The notes beneath the pieces are model-generated. The model worked only from the letters and a program-made list of their open reading frames with translations, did no database searches and was not told where the DNA came from. Position numbers and translations under genes: made by a program. From the NCBI GenBank assembly GCA_015663855.1, contig DQRJ01000146.1:1-39005 (forward strand): DNA of 39,005 nucleotides. Reading direction: 5' to 3'. Shown here piece by piece: positions 24,102 through 32,792 of the stretch (within the stretch, counting starts at the first letter, position 1; every line of letters begins with the position of its first letter). This DNA is from Flavobacteriales bacterium. Its GTDB lineage: Bacteria; Bacteroidota; Bacteroidia; Flavobacteriales_D; Sanyastnellaceae.

Positions 24102-24121
24102 ACCCTATTGTTTAATGGGGT
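24102..24121. terminator. Hairpin downstream of the PNGase F-like gene
   Basis: ACCCTATT and AATGGGGT form an 8-bp stem (one G-T pair) around the loop GTTT, about 50 bases after the stop. Only a short T-run (CTTTTG) follows some 10 bases later, so termination is plausible but not strongly supported. The 178-base gap at 24052-24229 otherwise holds a candidate glnA promoter. Confidence 0.45.
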
Positions 24122-24143
24122 ATGAATAACTTTTGCCAAGCTT

Positions 24144-24179
24144 TTTGAACGATTAACCCCCCTGTTGTGCGTAGATTTG
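24144..24179 (+). promoter_or_regulatory. Candidate promoter for glutamine synthetase III
   Basis: TTTG (24144-24147), a 24-base spacer and TAGATTTG (24172-24179), the last a full match to TAnnTTTG. The spacer is longer than the usual 19-21 bases, so the -33 box is doubtful. A start here would give a leader of about 45 bases. Confidence 0.4.
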
Positions 24180-24229
24180 CCAAAAATTATAGGTTTTAAG
24201 TATAACTCCCCACATTAACCCCTCTTTTT

Positions 24230-26416
24230 ATGAGTTTGAATCGCCAACAGGTAATGCACGATGTGCTTGATCGTAAGCCGAAGCTTCCAACCCGCCCTAA
24301 TAACAAGATTTCTTCTTATTACGGCGAGAACGTTTTCAATCAATTCGTGATGCGTTCATACCTCCCGGACGAGGCTTTCAATGGCATTCTGATGGCTATG
24401 GAGGATGGAACTCCTGTGGACAGGAAAGTTGCAGACCAAACCGCCACTGCTATGAAGGAGTGGGCAATCTCTCGCGGAGCTACTCACTATACTCACTGGT
24501 TCCAGCCTTTGACAGGAAATACCGCGGAAAAGCACGATAGCTTCATCGCTCCTACAGGAGATGGAAGAGCCATTGAAAAGTTCGACGGTTCGTTACTTGT
24601 TCAACAAGAGCCAGACGCATCTTCTTTCCCAAGTGGAGGAATTAGAAACACTTTCGAAGCTCGTGGATACACCCTTTGGGATCCTACTTCGCCCGCTTTT
24701 GTTTGGGGAGAGACTTTGTGCATTCCTACGATTTTCATTAGTTACACGGGGTTCGCATTAGATAACAAGACTCCTCTTTTAAAGGCTCTTTCTGCAGTTG
24801 ACGAAGCTTCAACATTGGTATGCCAATACTTCGATAAGAACATTACCAAGGTAAATGCTTCTTTAGGTTGGGAGCAAGAGTACTTCCTAGTAGATAAAGC
24901 ACTTTTCGCTGCTCGTCAGGATTTGGCAATGACAGGACGTGCGTTATTCGGAGCTCAGCCAGCAAAAGGTCAACAGCTCGACGATCATTACTTCGGTTCG
25001 ATTCCTCAGCGTATCAGCGCTTTTATGAAGGACTTTGAGCTTGAAGCTCATAAGCTGGGCATACCCGTTACGACTCGTCATAACGAAGTAGCTCCGAATC
25101 AGTTCGAGCTAGCTCCTGTTTACGAAGAGGCGAATCTTGCGAACGATCATAACCTCCTATTAATGGAGCTCCTAGAAGTTGTCGCTCAACGCCACGATTT
25201 CCGTTGCCTCCTACACGAAAAGCCTTTCGGAGGTCTTAACGGTTCAGGAAAGCACAATAACTGGTCGTTAAGTACGAACACAGGAGTTAACTTATTACAG
25301 CCAGGAAAGAACCCGAAGTCAAACCTGCGATTTCTTACGTTCTTAGTGAATACGCTAGCAGCACTGCATACTCATGCTGACATTGTTAGAGCGAGTTTTG
25401 CGGGAGTGGGGAATGATCATAGACTTGGAGCGCAAGAGGCACCACCCGCTATCATTTCGGCTTTCATTGGAAGTCAACTCTCTAAACTTTTAGACGATCT
25501 CGAAGTTAACATCAAGCACGGTAAATTAACGCCAGCTGATAAGACCGCTCTTAAGCTAGAGATAGGTCGAATTCCAGAGGCTCTACTCGACAATACAGAT
25601 AGAAATAGAACATCGCCTTTCGCATTTACAGGTAACAAGTTCGAGTTAAGAGCGGTCGGTTCATCTGCGAACTGTGCTCTTCCGATGACTGTCCTTAACA
25701 CTATAGTCGCAGACCAACTTCAACAGTTCAAGGTGTCTGTTGACGCTCGAATTGGCAAAGGAGATGGTAAGGATGAGGCTATATTAAAGGAGCTACAGGT
25801 CTTAATTAAGCGAAGCAAAAACATAAGGTTCGAAGGGAATGGATATGGCGACGAGTGGATAAAAGAGGCGAAACGTCGCGGATTGTCGAACTTAAAAACT
25901 ACGCCCGAAGCTCTAACGGTTTGGGGTAGAAAAGAAGTAATAGACCTCTTCGAAAGAATGAAAGTCCTCCACCCGGCAGAAACCAAGGCGAGACAAGAGG
26001 TAGAGTTCGAAAAGTACGTGATGCACAGGCAGATTGAGGCAAACATCATCATCGACATGGCGAGAAACACCATCCTCCCAGCTGCAATCTCATACCAAAA
26101 CATTCTACTCGAAAACGTTTTAGGGATTGAGGAGGCTTTTGGAAAGGAAGGAAAGAAGATGACGGTTCCTCAAAGAGATATCTTAAAAAGGACTTCAGTA
26201 CTCATAAACGAGCTTTATTCTACCATATCTAAATTGAAAGAGAGTAAGCAAGTGGTAAATAGTAAAAAAACTACGCAGAAAAAAGCTGATGGATATGGTG
26301 CAATTATAACCCCTATTATTGCCGAACTAGGAGGAATATGCACGACTCTTGAGGGGCTGATAGACAACGAGTTATGGCCATTACCTAAGTTTCAAGAGCT
26401 GCTATTTACGCGTTGA
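24230..26416 (+). CDS. glnN: Type III glutamine synthetase
   Basis: GSIII (728 aa) makes glutamine from glutamate, ammonia and ATP. It is the large dodecameric class common in Bacteroidota and cyanobacteria. Signatures: SSYYGENVFNQFVMRSYLP, ATHYTHWFQPLTG, the GWEQEYFLVD glutamate strand, RHNEVAPNQFELAPVYEEA, LHEKPFGGLNGSGKHNNWSL (ATP and glutamate binding) and NRTSPFAFTGNKFELRAVGS. The long C-terminal region is helical and Lys-rich. No PII (glnB) or amtB gene is adjacent, so control is not visible beyond a candidate promoter and the 178-base leader gap. Confidence 0.96.
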   Translation: MSLNRQQVMHDVLDRKPKLPTRPNNKISSYYGENVFNQFVMRSYLPDEAFNGILMAMEDGTPVDRKVADQTATAMKEWAISRGATHYTHWFQPLTGNTAEKHDSFIAPTGDGRAIEKFDGSLLVQQEPDASSFPSGGIRNTFEARGYTLWDPTSPAFVWGETLCIPTIFISYTGFALDNKTPLLKALSAVDEASTLVCQYFDKNITKVNASLGWEQEYFLVDKALFAARQDLAMTGRALFGAQPAKGQQLDDHYFGSIPQRISAFMKDFELEAHKLGIPVTTRHNEVAPNQFELAPVYEEANLANDHNLLLMELLEVVAQRHDFRCLLHEKPFGGLNGSGKHNNWSLSTNTGVNLLQPGKNPKSNLRFLTFLVNTLAALHTHADIVRASFAGVGNDHRLGAQEAPPAIISAFIGSQLSKLLDDLEVNIKHGKLTPADKTALKLEIGRIPEALLDNTDRNRTSPFAFTGNKFELRAVGSSANCALPMTVLNTIVADQLQQFKVSVDARIGKGDGKDEAILKELQVLIKRSKNIRFEGNGYGDEWIKEAKRRGLSNLKTTPEALTVWGRKEVIDLFERMKVLHPAETKARQEVEFEKYVMHRQIEANIIIDMARNTILPAAISYQNILLENVLGIEEAFGKEGKKMTVPQRDILKRTSVLINELYSTISKLKESKQVVNSKKTTQKKADGYGAIITPIIAELGGICTTLEGLIDNELWPLPKFQELLFTR

Positions 26417-26533
26417 TTTAATCGAACATAAAACGCAATTGACATTTAGTTGTTAGGGTATTGTGAAATTTCTAGCGTTTAAATGCTGCTTTTTCAGTAC
26501 TTTCGAGCCTTAGTTAAACTAGAAATATTGGAT

Positions 26534-28534
26534 ATGCAAAGTTACCTGCAAGTAATAATAGCACGATTAGTCGTGTGTTCAGTCTTTGTCTTCGGTGCCG
26601 TATCAGGTACCTTTTCTCAAGAATTGTATGAGGAAGCAGATAGAGCTTTTGAAAGACGAGGATATTTTGAAGCATCGAGTGACTACGTCGCGGCCTATGG
26701 GAAAGTGAAGTCTGATTTGGAATTAAAAGCGTATTGCGCTTTTCAAGCAGGGGAATGCTTTCGTTTGATGCACAACCCTATGGGTGCTACCGAGTGGTAC
26801 GATAAGGCCCTAGGTCTCCGTTATGCAAAAACTAATCCTAGGATTTATCTTCTTTATGGCGATGCATTACGCGATCAAGAAGATTTCTATACAGCAATGG
26901 AATGGTATGAGAAATTTGGTGAAGCAGGAGATAGATCATTTGCTGATGCTAGAATAGAAGCCGCTGATATTGCTGCTCTAGCTCTTGAAGAGCCGCCTAG
27001 TCGATTCATTGTTGAGCCTATGATTACTGTGAATTCGCCATCTTACGATTTCGCGCCAGTTTACGCTTCTAAAAAATCTAACGTCCTTGTTTTTGCTTCT
27101 TCTCGTGAAAGTTCTGCCGGTACAGGAGAGGATCCTATAACAGGTGAATCATTTATGGACTTATTTACTACGACTCAAGATAAAAAAGGTCGTTGGAGTG
27201 AGCCAGAACCTCTGGGAAACACAATTTCAACAGTGGATAACGAAGGTGCTGCTTCTTACGATAAGAAGTTCAAGACTATTTACTTCACACGTTGTGTAGA
27301 TCAAGATGGATCTAACCTTGCATGTGATATCTATTGGGCACCAGTGATTGGAAAGCAATTTGGAGCATCTCAACCATTATTCCTAGTAGATAGAGAAACG
27401 GACGATTCAACACAAATCGGTCACCCAGCACTTACTAAAGATGGTAAATTCATGGTTTTCGCTTCGGATTTGCCTGGAGGCCAAGGAGGAAAGGACTTAT
27501 GGTTTTCCAAATTTGATAAGGATGCGGAAACTTGGAGTTTACCACAGAATCTAGGAAGTGAGATTAACTCTTCTGGTGATGAAATGTTCCCTTCTTTTAG
27601 AGCGAATGGCTCACTTTACTTCTCGTCTAACGGTCATGCCGGCCTAGGCGGTTTTGATTTGTGCTTTGCTGAACAGCGCGAAGGTGAAATGGCGTTTTCA
27701 GAAGTGACAACACTTCTATATCCTTTGAATTCTTCGGGAGATGAGCTTGGGATTATTTTTAAAGGCCAAACCAACTCGGGTATCTTTTCTTCAAACCGTA
27801 AAGGTGGAAAAGGACAAGATGATTTATATGAGTTCAGACTTCCTCCAATGGAATTTTGCTATAAGGCATATGTATACGACTACGACACGGGTATGCCAGT
27901 AGGAGGAGCTTCAATTACATTGCAAAGTTCAGTGGGTGAAGTTAATTCTTACACCGCTGATGGTGATGGAGCCGTTGAGTTATGTGATGGAGAAATCGAA
28001 GAAGGTGTTTCTTATGATGTTGATGTGAAGAATGAAGGGTTTATCGGTACAGGAGACAGGTTCTCAAGCATAGGACTTACTGAGTCTACTACTTTTGCTC
28101 GTGAGTATTTCTTAAAAGAGATCATTCTCGAAAAGGAATACGATATGCCACTGGTTCTTTATCCACTTGGTAGTGCAGACTTACTTGTGAATGAAGAGGT
28201 TAATTCAACAGACTCTTTAAGTTACCTCGTCGACTTACTCCAGAGAAATGAGAACCTAGTTATTCAGTTGGAAGCTCATACGGATAGTCGAGGTACTAAC
28301 TCTTCTAACAAGGTTTTAAGCCAAAGACGTGCTGAAACTTGTGTGAATTTCTTGGTTGATCAAGGGATTTCTTTAGATAGATTGGTTCCATTTGGACACG
28401 GTGAGGATAAATTGATTGTTACAGACTCTCAGATTGCAAAAATGCCTGAATCTGAAAGAGAAAACGCTCATCAAGTAAATAGACGTACAGTATTTAAGAT
28501 TATACGTTTCGATTACGTTCCTACCGAAGAATAA
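26534..28534 (+). CDS. PorE-like protein: TPR, beta-propeller, carboxypeptidase-regulatory-like and OmpA C-terminal domains
   Basis: 666 aa from the ATG at 26534, chosen because the signal peptide (MQSYLQVIIARLVVCSVFVF to FSQ) starts there; an in-frame ATG at 26483 adds 17 residues. Domain order: helical TPR-like repeats (about 30-150), PD40-type propeller blades (about 160-435, for example FAPVYASKKSNVLVFASS and GHPALTKDGKFMVFASD), a beta-sandwich regulatory-like domain (about 438-535) and an OmpA peptidoglycan-binding domain (about 540-665, EAHTDSRGT then SQRRAETCVNFL). This order matches PorE of the type IX secretion system, which ties the machine to peptidoglycan. No clear lipobox is seen, unlike PorE. 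Gene context gives no T9SS neighbour. Confidence 0.85.
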   Translation: MQSYLQVIIARLVVCSVFVFGAVSGTFSQELYEEADRAFERRGYFEASSDYVAAYGKVKSDLELKAYCAFQAGECFRLMHNPMGATEWYDKALGLRYAKTNPRIYLLYGDALRDQEDFYTAMEWYEKFGEAGDRSFADARIEAADIAALALEEPPSRFIVEPMITVNSPSYDFAPVYASKKSNVLVFASSRESSAGTGEDPITGESFMDLFTTTQDKKGRWSEPEPLGNTISTVDNEGAASYDKKFKTIYFTRCVDQDGSNLACDIYWAPVIGKQFGASQPLFLVDRETDDSTQIGHPALTKDGKFMVFASDLPGGQGGKDLWFSKFDKDAETWSLPQNLGSEINSSGDEMFPSFRANGSLYFSSNGHAGLGGFDLCFAEQREGEMAFSEVTTLLYPLNSSGDELGIIFKGQTNSGIFSSNRKGGKGQDDLYEFRLPPMEFCYKAYVYDYDTGMPVGGASITLQSSVGEVNSYTADGDGAVELCDGEIEEGVSYDVDVKNEGFIGTGDRFSSIGLTESTTFAREYFLKEIILEKEYDMPLVLYPLGSADLLVNEEVNSTDSLSYLVDLLQRNENLVIQLEAHTDSRGTNSSNKVLSQRRAETCVNFLVDQGISLDRLVPFGHGEDKLIVTDSQIAKMPESERENAHQVNRRTVFKIIRFDYVPTEE

Positions 28535-28551
28535 GGTTAAAAACAAAATAA

Positions 28552-29730
28552 GTGTCAGACGCAAGTAGGTATGCAGCGCGTGGTGTAAGTGCTGGGAAAG
28601 AGGATGTTCACGCAGCAATTAAAAACGTAGATAAGGGATTGTTCCCTCAAGCGTTTTGTAAAATTATTCCTGATTATTTAACGGGAAGTGAAGAGCATTG
28701 CGTGGTTATGCATGCAGATGGGGCAGGGACGAAATCGGCTTTGGCATATATGTACTGGAAAGAAACAGGGGATATCTCTGTCTGGAAAGGTATTGCTCAG
28801 GATGCACTGATTATGAATGTTGATGATTTAATCTGTGTAGGTGCTACGGGACCTATGCTTGTGTCATCAACAATCGGGAGAAATAAACACTTGATTCCTG
28901 GCGAAGTTATCTCAGCTATTATTCAAGGAACTGAAGAACTTCTTCTGGACTTGAGGAAGGAAGGGATTGATATTATTTCGACAGGTGGAGAAACAGCAGA
29001 TGTAGGCGATTTGGTGCGAACCATAATCGTTGACTCTACGGTGGTAGCGAGAATGCGCAGGGATTCTGTTATCGACAATGCAAATATTGCTCCTGGAGAT
29101 GTCGTTGTAGGCCTCTCTAGCTCGGGCCAATCAAATTACGAGACCGAATTTAATGGCGGTATGGGAAGTAACGGACTTACCTCAGCTCGGCATGACGTTT
29201 TTAAGAAAGACCTGTCATCTAGATTTCCTGAAAGTTTCGACCCCGGAACCGATTCAGAATATATCTATACCGGAGATTACGACCTCACAGACTCAATAGA
29301 AGGCGTGCCTCTCGATGCCGGCAAGCTCGTTCTTTCTCCGACTCGAACTTACGCTCCTATTATCAAGACCTTCCTCGAAAGCTGGAGCGACAGCGTCCAC
29401 GGAATGGTTCACTGTTCTGGAGGAGCCCAAACAAAAGTCCTTCACTTTGTAAACAACGTTCATATTATAAAGGATAATCTGTTCCCTACTCCGCAGCTCT
29501 TCAAGACCATTCAGTCTTCGTCCGGAACTTCTTGGGAGGAGATGTACAAGGTTTTCAATATGGGCCACAGGTTAGAAGTGTACACTTCTGAGGAAGCTGC
29601 TAAAGCATTGATTTCTATCGCTAATGATAGAGGAGTTGAAGCCCAAATAATAGGTCGTTGCGACCCTTGTTCTCATGGTTCTGTCACTGTATCAGGTGAG
29701 CACGGGACTTATAAGTATTCAAACGCATAA
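28552..29730 (+). CDS. purM: Phosphoribosylformylglycinamidine cyclo-ligase (AIR synthetase)
   Basis: PurM performs the fifth step of purine synthesis, closing FGAM to 5-aminoimidazole ribotide with ATP. At 392 aa it is longer than E. coli PurM (345). Motifs are RYAARGVSAGKEDVHAAI, HADGAGTKSALAY, QDALIMNVDDLICVGA, DIISTGGETADVGD, VVGLSSSGQSNYE, HGMVHCSGGAQTKV and MYKVFNMGHRLEVY. It starts with GTG at 28552, 17 bases after the PorE-like gene; no better ATG is upstream. Its TAA shares a base with the prfA ATG, so the two are likely coupled. Confidence 0.93.
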   Translation: MSDASRYAARGVSAGKEDVHAAIKNVDKGLFPQAFCKIIPDYLTGSEEHCVVMHADGAGTKSALAYMYWKETGDISVWKGIAQDALIMNVDDLICVGATGPMLVSSTIGRNKHLIPGEVISAIIQGTEELLLDLRKEGIDIISTGGETADVGDLVRTIIVDSTVVARMRRDSVIDNANIAPGDVVVGLSSSGQSNYETEFNGGMGSNGLTSARHDVFKKDLSSRFPESFDPGTDSEYIYTGDYDLTDSIEGVPLDAGKLVLSPTRTYAPIIKTFLESWSDSVHGMVHCSGGAQTKVLHFVNNVHIIKDNLFPTPQLFKTIQSSSGTSWEEMYKVFNMGHRLEVYTSEEAAKALISIANDRGVEAQIIGRCDPCSHGSVTVSGEHGTYKYSNA

Positions 29731-30800
29731 TGGAAGACCTACTCGCTAAACTTGAGGCAATAGGTGACAGGTTTCGCGAGGTCGAAAAGTCTATTGGTGA
29801 TCCGGATTTGATTGCGGATAATAACGCATACCGTGAAGCCATGAGAGAGTACCGACGTTTAGAGCCGGTGGCTGAACATGCGGCGAAGTTTAGAGGGGTT
29901 TGGGATGACTTACAACAAGCGAAAGAATGGGCATCATCCGACGACGACGAGTACAGGGAGATGGGGAGAGAAGAGGTAGGGCTATTGAATGTGAAACTTG
30001 AAGAGGTTGTGCAAGAGGCAAAAGAAATGTTGTTGCCACGAGACGAAGCCGACGATAGAGATGTAGTGCTTGAGGTAAGAGCTGGAACGGGTGGTGACGA
30101 AGCTGCTATTTTTGCTGGAGAATTGCTAAGAATGTACATACGCCACACAGAATCTAAAGGCTGGAGCAGTACTTGGGTTTCTTCTTCGGAAGGAACGGCC
30201 GGCGGTTTTAAAGAGGCAGTGGTGAGGCTAAGTGGTGAGGGGGTATATGGTTGGCTTAAGTTTGAGAGTGGTGTTCATAGAGTTCAACGTGTACCAGCGA
30301 CAGAATCGCAAGGCAGAGTACACACTTCCGCGGCAACGGTTGCTATCCTTCCCGTAGCAGAAGATGTGGATGTTGAATTAAAGGTCTCAGACTTGCGTCG
30401 AGATACGTATAGAGCAAGTGGAGCAGGAGGTCAGCACGTTAATAAAACGGAAAGTGCGGTACGTCTAACTCACCTGCCCACAGGTATTGTAGTTGAGTGC
30501 CAAGATGGTAGATCCCAACACAAAAACCTCGAGCACGCCATGTCTGTCATGAGGACTCGTCTTTTCGAACAGGAGCGACTCAAACAAGAAACAGAAAGAT
30601 CTGAAAACCGTAAGCAACTCGTCTCTACAGGTGATAGGTCGGCAAAAATCCGAACGTACAATTTTCCTCAAGGTCGAGTAACCGACCATAGAATTGGCTT
30701 TACATCACATGCATTGCCAGCAATATTGTCTGGGGATTTGGATGAGGTTATAGAAGCGTTGCACCTTGCGGAAAAAACTGAGCTTTTGAAAAATCTATAA
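29730..30800 (+). CDS. prfA: Peptide chain release factor 1
   Basis: RF1, 356 aa, which releases peptides at UAA and UAG. It carries the stop-codon-reading PAT tripeptide in HRVQRVPATESQGRVHTS and the hydrolysis motif GAGGQHVNKTESAVRL. The GGQ glutamine is the site of PrmC methylation in the family. RTYNFPQGRVTDHRIGFT near the C-terminus is also typical. It begins with the last base of the purM stop and is followed after 27 bases by pyrF; I recall this purM-prfA-pyrF order as common in Flavobacteriia. Confidence 0.96.
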   Translation: MEDLLAKLEAIGDRFREVEKSIGDPDLIADNNAYREAMREYRRLEPVAEHAAKFRGVWDDLQQAKEWASSDDDEYREMGREEVGLLNVKLEEVVQEAKEMLLPRDEADDRDVVLEVRAGTGGDEAAIFAGELLRMYIRHTESKGWSSTWVSSSEGTAGGFKEAVVRLSGEGVYGWLKFESGVHRVQRVPATESQGRVHTSAATVAILPVAEDVDVELKVSDLRRDTYRASGAGGQHVNKTESAVRLTHLPTGIVVECQDGRSQHKNLEHAMSVMRTRLFEQERLKQETERSENRKQLVSTGDRSAKIRTYNFPQGRVTDHRIGFTSHALPAILSGDLDEVIEALHLAEKTELLKNL

Positions 30801-30827
30801 TCATCAATGAACTAAGGTAATTAAGGT

Positions 30828-31661
30828 ATGGAAAGAAAAGGCACCCTTATAAATCGTGACGCGTTACACGCTGCAATTCTCTCAAAGAAATCGTACCTAT
30901 GTGTGGGCTTAGATCCTGATCCTGAAAAAATCCCAAGCTGTTTTGGTCAGGGAGTTGAGGCGATGGAGGATTTCTGTATTGCAATGATTGAGTGTACTAA
31001 CCATGTTGCTGTTGCATATAAACCAAACCTAGCTTTCTTCGAATCCTACGGCCCAGAGGGTGTTTCCGCACTAGAAAGAATTATCCTGACGATTCCGAAT
31101 GATTGCCTAGTAATTGCCGATGCAAAGCGTGGCGATATTGGCAATACCGCTAGTAAATACGCAACAGCTCTCTTCGATGGCCTTGGCGCAGATGCCGCAA
31201 CAGTAGCTCCTTATATGGGCGAAGATTCGGTACGTCCTTTTACGGACAGGAACGATAAATGGACGATTTTACTTGCCCTCACGTCAAATCCCGGCGCTGA
31301 CGATTTCGAATTTCACGGTACTCCGCCTCTATTCGAGCGAGTCCTTGAAAAAGCATCGAACTGGGGTACTCCAGATAATTTAATGTTCGTGGTAGGAGCT
31401 ACAAGACCGGATTTACTAGCTCGTGTCAGAGAATTAGTTCCTGAATCGTTCTTACTTGTTCCTGGAGTTGGCGCTCAGGGAGGTTCTCTGGAGGCAGTTG
31501 CAAATGCCGGTTTAAACGCTAAATGTGGATTATTAGTGAATTCATCTCGCGGAATTTTATATGCAGCTAACAACTCTTCAACTCGAGACGAGACGACCTT
31601 ATCCGCTCGTTATCAAGCAGAAGAGTTAGCATCTCAAATGGCCATTTCACTTCAGAAATAA
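30828..31661 (+). CDS. pyrF: Orotidine 5'-phosphate decarboxylase
   Basis: Decarboxylates OMP to UMP, the last step of pyrimidine synthesis. The 277 aa protein belongs to the longer group-2 type. It shows LCVGLDPDPEKIP, AYKPNLAFFESYGPEG, the catalytic VIADAKRGDIGNTA (Asp-Lys-Asp array), APYMGEDSVRPF and LVPGVGAQGGSLEAV with the phosphate-binding loop. It follows prfA closely on the same strand and probably shares its transcript. Confidence 0.95.
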   Translation: MERKGTLINRDALHAAILSKKSYLCVGLDPDPEKIPSCFGQGVEAMEDFCIAMIECTNHVAVAYKPNLAFFESYGPEGVSALERIILTIPNDCLVIADAKRGDIGNTASKYATALFDGLGADAATVAPYMGEDSVRPFTDRNDKWTILLALTSNPGADDFEFHGTPPLFERVLEKASNWGTPDNLMFVVGATRPDLLARVRELVPESFLLVPGVGAQGGSLEAVANAGLNAKCGLLVNSSRGILYAANNSSTRDETTLSARYQAEELASQMAISLQK

Positions 31662-31733
31662 ATCTTCAGCCATCGTTAGTAAAATCTACTATATTTTTTT
31701 AGGCAGTTGCCTATGTAGTACGTAGTTTAGAGC

Positions 31734-32762
31734 GTGCTTTTTAAATTCAAACCTTTCAAGAGTCTTTACCTAGCTTTAATAGCAATGGTTGCTGTAGTTC
31801 TTATTGGGAGTATAGGCTTTGTGTATTTAGAAGGATACTCTTGGATTGAAGCATTCTATATGACAGTGATTACCGTCTCCACTGTTGGGTTTAGAGAGGT
31901 TAAAGAGCTCAGTCCCACGGGAATGATTTTCACATCGTTCTTAATTATTTCAAGTATTAGTGCATTTGCTTATTCTATATCTGCACTTACTACGTACTTT
32001 GTCGACGGCGAATATCGTAACACCTTTAAAGTAGCTAGATTGAAGAAAGAAATTGATAAACTAAATCAGCATGTTATCGTGTGTGGTTATGGCCGTGTAG
32101 GTGAGATGGCTGTGTCAGAGTTGATGGATCACGATACAACAGTTGTAATAATAGAAAAAGACGAACCGAAGTGTAAAATACTTCGAGAAGAAGGATTTAT
32201 TGTCATTACAGGTGATGCTACACGAGACGAAAATTTAGAAAAAGCTGGGGTGGAAAATGCAAAAGCATTAATCGCTACTATGCCCATTGATTCACAAAAT
32301 CTTTACGTTATTCTTTCAGCAAGAGAAAGAAATCAGGAAATGCTTTTAATTAGTAGAGCTTCACAGATGAACTCGGTCACTAAATTACGTGTAGCTGGAG
32401 CGGATAACGTAATTATGCCAGATAAGGTTGGAGGTGCACACATGGCATCTTTAGTTGCTATGCCTGATGTAGTGGAGTTTTTGGACCACATAAGTATACA
32501 AGGTGGAGATTCTATAAATCTAGAAGAGATTTGCATGGATCAATTCCCACCGGAAATGAGACAATCAACTCTTGGTGATGTTGTTGAAAATAATCGTCTA
32601 GGTATTAATGTTGTTGGATTAAAAAGATCAAACGGCGAATATGAAATTAATCCTGGACCCTCAACAGTCATAGATGGTGCTTGTAAGTTATTCGTATTAG
32701 GAACGGCTGATCAAATTAGAGATCTAAACCGTATGCTGAAGTTTGCTAAGCCCAAATCATAA
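31734..32762 (+). CDS. Two-TM potassium channel with RCK (TrkA-N/TrkA-C) domains
   Basis: A 342 aa ion-channel subunit. Two membrane helices (about 10-32 and 68-90) flank a pore loop, YMTVITVSTVGFREV, where TVGF takes the place of the K+ selectivity filter TVGYG; the residue after it is R rather than the usual G-D/E. An RCK N domain begins near 112 (HVIVCGYGRVGEMAVSEL, GxGxxG nucleotide fold; GDATRDENLEKAG) and an RCK C domain runs to about 330. Such channels are gated by ligands such as nucleotides or Ca2+. The start is GTG at 31734; the next methionine is already inside the first helix. Confidence 0.88.
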   Translation: MLFKFKPFKSLYLALIAMVAVVLIGSIGFVYLEGYSWIEAFYMTVITVSTVGFREVKELSPTGMIFTSFLIISSISAFAYSISALTTYFVDGEYRNTFKVARLKKEIDKLNQHVIVCGYGRVGEMAVSELMDHDTTVVIIEKDEPKCKILREEGFIVITGDATRDENLEKAGVENAKALIATMPIDSQNLYVILSARERNQEMLLISRASQMNSVTKLRVAGADNVIMPDKVGGAHMASLVAMPDVVEFLDHISIQGGDSINLEEICMDQFPPEMRQSTLGDVVENNRLGINVVGLKRSNGEYEINPGPSTVIDGACKLFVLGTADQIRDLNRMLKFAKPKS

Positions 32763-32792
32763 ACTATTCCTGAACCTATATTTAAATTAATT

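Noticed and set aside
31700..31713. Palindrome TAGGCA-GT-TGCCTA upstream of the K+ channel gene
   Set aside because: Short, with a 2-base centre and no T-run; it could be an operator but nothing else supports it.
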